Shown here: one piece after another, positions 61,807 through 64,000 of the stretch
Layout of the letters: the number at the start of each line of letters is the position of its first letter
Position numbering within the stretch: position 1 is the first letter of the stretch
Origin: an uncultured Bacillota bacterium
GTDB lineage: Bacteria > Bacillota > Clostridia > Peptostreptococcales > Anaerovoracaceae
DNA length: 64,000 bases
Assembly: GCA_949287095.1 (NCBI GenBank)
Contig: CASEFA010000011.1
Coordinates: 1 to 64,000 of the forward strand
Direction of reading: 5' to 3'
Notes under the pieces: model-generated
Seen by the model: the letters and a program-made list of their open reading frames with translations, nothing else
What the model was told of the DNA's origin: nothing
The model's database searches: none
Made by a program: the position numbers and the translations under genes

Positions 61807-62270
61807 CATATCCTGCCTTCTCTTCTCAGATATTCAAGAAAACCGCGACAGCCTTTGTCTATGTCTTTAAAGGTTTCGTCAAAGTTCCCCGTATACCAGG
61901 GGTCTGCCACATCTCTGTCCTCTCCGGCATATTCCATAAGTTTATGTATCTTGTTTTCGGGATCTTCCGGGATAATACGGCCGAGTCCTCTTCTGTTCTC
62001 CTCATCCATAATTATAAGATAATCGAAATTATCGTAGTCAGCCCTCGTCACCTGTCTCGCCCTACGCCTGCAGTACGGTATTCCTTCTCTGTCCAGAATG
62101 CCACTGGTTCCCCTGTGAATGTCGTTTCCTATCTCCTCCCGGCTGGTTGCGGCAGATTCTACGTAAAAGTCCTCTGCCATACCGCGGCGCGCCGCCATGT
62201 CCTTGAACATAAACTCGGCCATCGGCGAACGGCAGATGTTGCCGTGGCAGACGAAAAGCACTCGTATCAT
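61806..62270 (-). CDS. Low-molecular-weight protein tyrosine phosphatase
   Basis: A 154-residue phosphatase with the P-loop VCHGNICRSPMAEF (CX5R) and the acid loop DVADPWYTGNF. It may remove phosphate from tyrosines or arginines on proteins. TAGGAGG precedes the ATG. First gene of a short run with the GIY-YIG and AlkA-like genes. Confidence 0.93.
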   Translation of the reverse strand: MIRVLFVCHGNICRSPMAEFMFKDMAARRGMAEDFYVESAATSREEIGNDIHRGTSGILDREGIPYCRRRARQVTRADYDNFDYLIIMDEENRRGLGRIIPEDPENKIHKLMEYAGEDRDVADPWYTGNFDETFKDIDKGCRGFLEYLRREGRI

Positions 62271-62441
62271 ATTTTAAAGTCCTCCTAATTTGCGTTAGTT
62301 TGCCCTGTTTTGCCTCGATACGTGGCCAAATTCAGCGTATTTCGTCCACAAAAAGTAATAAAACCTGATAAGAGGCGTGACTATTAAAGGAATAACCGTA
62401 GTATTTCTCGAACTTGTTCTTATCAAAGTAACATATCCCCC

Positions 62442-63335
62442 CTACTCCTGCAGCATGTCCAGATACATATCCAGCCGCTCATTCACATACCTTGCAAACA
62501 ATTTCTCCATCGCTCCCGGGTTATGTCCTGCATGGTATTCGTCAAAAGCGTTATAATACGCAATCCTGTCTGCAAACTTAATGTCAATCGGCGGATATCC
62601 TGACTTCATCAGTTCCAGGTTCACAAGCAGCCGTCCCGTGCGTCCGTTGCCGTCGATAAATGGGTGAATGACTTCAAATTCGATGTGGAACCGCGCAAGC
62701 CTGGTAATAATATGCTCTGTACTGTTTCCGTAATCATCAAGCAGCTTCTCCATCTCTGGCTGGATCAGATAAGGCTGCACAGGTTCATGCTTTGCGCCCA
62801 TAATTCTGACAGGAACTCTTCTGTACACGCCTCTGTCGTCCCTTTTATCCGCCAGCACAAGATAGTGGATCTGCTTGATAATACTCTCGCTAATCGGAAC
62901 ATTATCTTTTACAAGCTCGCATACATAATCAAATGCCTCTTTGTGTCCGACCGCCTCCATGTGGTCTTTAAGCGGCTTCTTATCAATTGTCAATCCACGC
63001 AGTACCATGTCGGTCTCGCGCAAAGTCAGAGTATTTCCTTCGATTGCATTGGAATTATAAGTGTACTCAACTGCAAATTCTTCTGTAAGACGCTCTACCT
63101 CTCCTTCCGTCAATGGGCGCCTGGTGTCCAATTCTGCTTTCTTTCGGTTAATCATCTCTAACAGACTTGCTGCAGATCTATATCGACCATCCTCCGGTTT
63201 CTTTGCTCCCGCCGGAATCCTGTAGCTACGTCCCTCACGTATTACCCCCGGGACTTTCCCTTCTGCGCATAATGTTCTTACTCTTCTATCTGAAATTCCC
63301 CATTTTTCCGCGGCCTGTTTCACTGACATATACAT
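62442..63335 (-). CDS. Fic family protein with N-terminal excisionase-like HTH
   Basis: A 297-residue protein. Residues 1-45 form a MerR/excisionase-like helix-turn-helix (MSVKQAAEKWGISDRRVRTL, GVIREGRSYRIPAGA). The inhibitory motif is YNSNAIEGNTL and the active site is VIHPFIDGNGRTGRLLVN. This arrangement differs from the other Fic gene at 41764-42810, where the DNA-binding part is at the C-terminus. Upstream direct repeats may be its own operators. GAGGTGA precedes the ATG. Confidence 0.9.
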   Translation of the reverse strand: MYMSVKQAAEKWGISDRRVRTLCAEGKVPGVIREGRSYRIPAGAKKPEDGRYRSAASLLEMINRKKAELDTRRPLTEGEVERLTEEFAVEYTYNSNAIEGNTLTLRETDMVLRGLTIDKKPLKDHMEAVGHKEAFDYVCELVKDNVPISESIIKQIHYLVLADKRDDRGVYRRVPVRIMGAKHEPVQPYLIQPEMEKLLDDYGNSTEHIITRLARFHIEFEVIHPFIDGNGRTGRLLVNLELMKSGYPPIDIKFADRIAYYNAFDEYHAGHNPGAMEKLFARYVNERLDMYLDMLQE

Positions 63336-63372
63336 AAGTATTTCACCTCGCTTAGATAATAATATACTCCAT

Positions 63373-63426
63373 TATCGGAACAATAGCAACGCTATCGGAA
63401 TAATATTTATCGTTTATCGGAATAAT
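63373..63426. repeat. Three direct TATCGGAA(T/C)AAT boxes upstream of fic
   Basis: TATCGGAACAAT at 63373-63384, TATCGGAATAAT at 63393-63404 and TATCGGAATAAT at 63415-63426: spaced 20 and 22 bp, about two helical turns, all in the same direction, 38 to 91 bases before the Fic start codon. Confidence 0.7.
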
Positions 63427-63517
63427 ACAAAAATCCAGCAGATACCACTGGCTCTACCGGATCAATGCTTTTATATTGTTCACCTTTCTTTCCTCAGTTG
63501 AATCTTTAGAATTACCA

Positions 63518-63757
63518 TTAATAAGCAATCCTGAAATAATCCAGATACGCTTTATATTTATCCTGTGCTGTCAGGCATGTATCTGTCAGATAGCCTTTTT
63601 CATCGTTCCATTCTTTCAGTCCCCGATAATAGAACATTTTCAGGTTATCTTCGATAATGAACGGAACGATATTGTATTTCAGACATTCCTTGAACATAAT
63701 CAATCTGCCCACACGGCCATTTCCGGAAATATATGCTGTATCATCTTTTGATGATGA
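63518..63757 (-). pseudogene. 3' fragment of a third Fic gene
   Basis: The minus strand reads GNGRVGRLIMFKECLKYNIV and then PFIIEDNLKMFYYRGLKEWN, DEKGYLTDTCLTAQDKYKAY, LDYFRIAY and stop: the second half of a Fic domain from inside the HPFxxGNGR active site onward. The upstream residues before GNGR (KDDTAYIS) do not fit a Fic protein, and a stop lies just before them, so the gene is truncated here, next to a transposase. Confidence 0.7.
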
Positions 63758-63758
63758 A

Positions 63759-63817
63759 CAAAAAACCTGCTAAGAAAAGTCAAGTGAAAAATTGGCTCTT
63801 AATAGCAGGTTTTTTTC
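63759..63817. repeat. Inverted repeat between the fic fragment and the transposase
   Basis: AAAAAACCTGCTA and TAGCAGGTTTTTT form a 13-bp perfect stem with a 31-base loop; T runs follow on both strands. It could be a bidirectional terminator or part of the non-coding end of the insertion sequence. Confidence 0.55.
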
Positions 63818-63873
63818 TATTACAAAATGGCCGGAGCTATCCACGACCTAATAAATAGTTGTCTCGAATAGAA

Positions 63874-64000
63874 TTATTCGCTATACACTTCTTGTACTCT
63901 TGCGTAATAGATCCGCAGGAATTTATTTAGCCCTGCCACCTTTGCTACTTTCTTTGGCTTCCCCTCCGCTTCTTTTTTGAGTATGAAGTTGTATACTGCA
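63874..64000 (-). mobile_element. IS110-type transposase, C-terminal part
   Basis: An incomplete frame entering from the right edge: AVYNFILKKEAEGKPKKVAK, VAGLNKFLRIYYARVQEVYS and stop. The LNKFLRIYYxRV ending matches IS110-family transposases (Transposase_20 end). The catalytic N-terminal DEDD domain would lie beyond the window. Confidence 0.6.

Noticed and set aside
62281-62441. A gene or RNA between the phosphatase and the second Fic gene
   Set aside because: Only short stop-rich frames and no clear hairpin or promoter were found in these 161 bases.
1-64000. CRISPR arrays, rRNA and tRNA genes
   Set aside because: No regularly spaced long direct repeats and no tRNA T-loop and acceptor pairing were noticed by eye. 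The short repeat groups near 63373 and 42827 are too few and too short for CRISPR.

Overview
The window looks like a chromosomal segment of a strictly anaerobic, low-to-moderate GC Clostridia-type Bacillota. The evidence is the gene order (rpmB, asp23, recG, rsmD, coaD, a coiled-coil protein, tmcAL, ackA, rpmF), the pgk-tpiA-secG run behind gap and rpoN, a BlaI/M56 pair, the oxygen-independent cobalt-early corrin pathway and strong AGGAGG-type ribosome binding sites. No rRNA, tRNA or CRISPR array was seen. No database search was run; all names come from reading protein motifs.

Region 1 (about 0.2-22.4 kb, all minus strand) is one very long operon of 23 genes. It begins at a promoter buried in the 3' end of the upstream M56 gene, passes through a cobalamin riboswitch and an intrinsic terminator, and then encodes cobalt uptake (cbiM, cbiN, cbiQ, and cbiO fused to cbiD), nearly all corrin-ring enzymes (cbiL, cbiF, cbiG, cbiH, cbiJ, cbiX, cbiET, cbiC, a precorrin-2 dehydrogenase), the whole C5 route from glutamyl-tRNA to uroporphyrinogen III and precorrin-2 (hemA, hemL, hemB, hemC, cobA-hemD), and amidation and side-arm genes (cbiA, cbiP, cbiB, cobD). 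A DUF975 membrane-protein gene and a terminator close it. Nucleotide-loop genes (cobU/cobT/cobS) and a corrinoid adenosyltransferase are absent from the window. Odd points are the CbiO-CbiD fusion and a HemA without its C-terminal dimerization domain.

Region 2 (22.4-37.9 kb) is mostly housekeeping: BlaR1-like M56 peptidase and BlaI-type repressor with duplicated operators, thiamine pyrophosphokinase, crotonase, a two-component system, YbaK, a membrane pyrophosphatase, SecG, three glycolytic genes, RpoN, TrmL, a SEC-C protein and homoserine dehydrogenase.

Region 3 (37.9-42.9 kb) is an accessory, partly AT-rich and visibly decayed island. It holds an ATPase with a TOPRIM-like tail (OLD-like), chimeric remnants of a restriction-modification locus, a frameshifted HigA-like regulator, a 53-residue antitoxin-like ORF, a DUF6933 gene, a 56-residue Cys/His/Tyr-rich ORF and a Fic protein with a clear operator array.

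Region 4 (43.0-62.3 kb) holds an amidohydrolase, the rpmF-ackA-tmcAL-coaD-rsmD-recG-asp23 group, rpmB, a riboflavin operon (ribD-ribE-ribBA-ribH) behind an FMN riboswitch and two tandem terminators, a heterodimeric ABC exporter facing a MerR/BmrR-type activator across a 19-bp-spacer promoter, and an AlkA-like glycosylase, a GIY-YIG protein and a low-molecular-weight phosphatase.

Region 5 (62.4-64.0 kb) is accessory again: a second Fic protein with three direct-repeat boxes upstream, the 3' end of a third Fic gene, and the C-terminal end of an IS110-type transposase running off the window.
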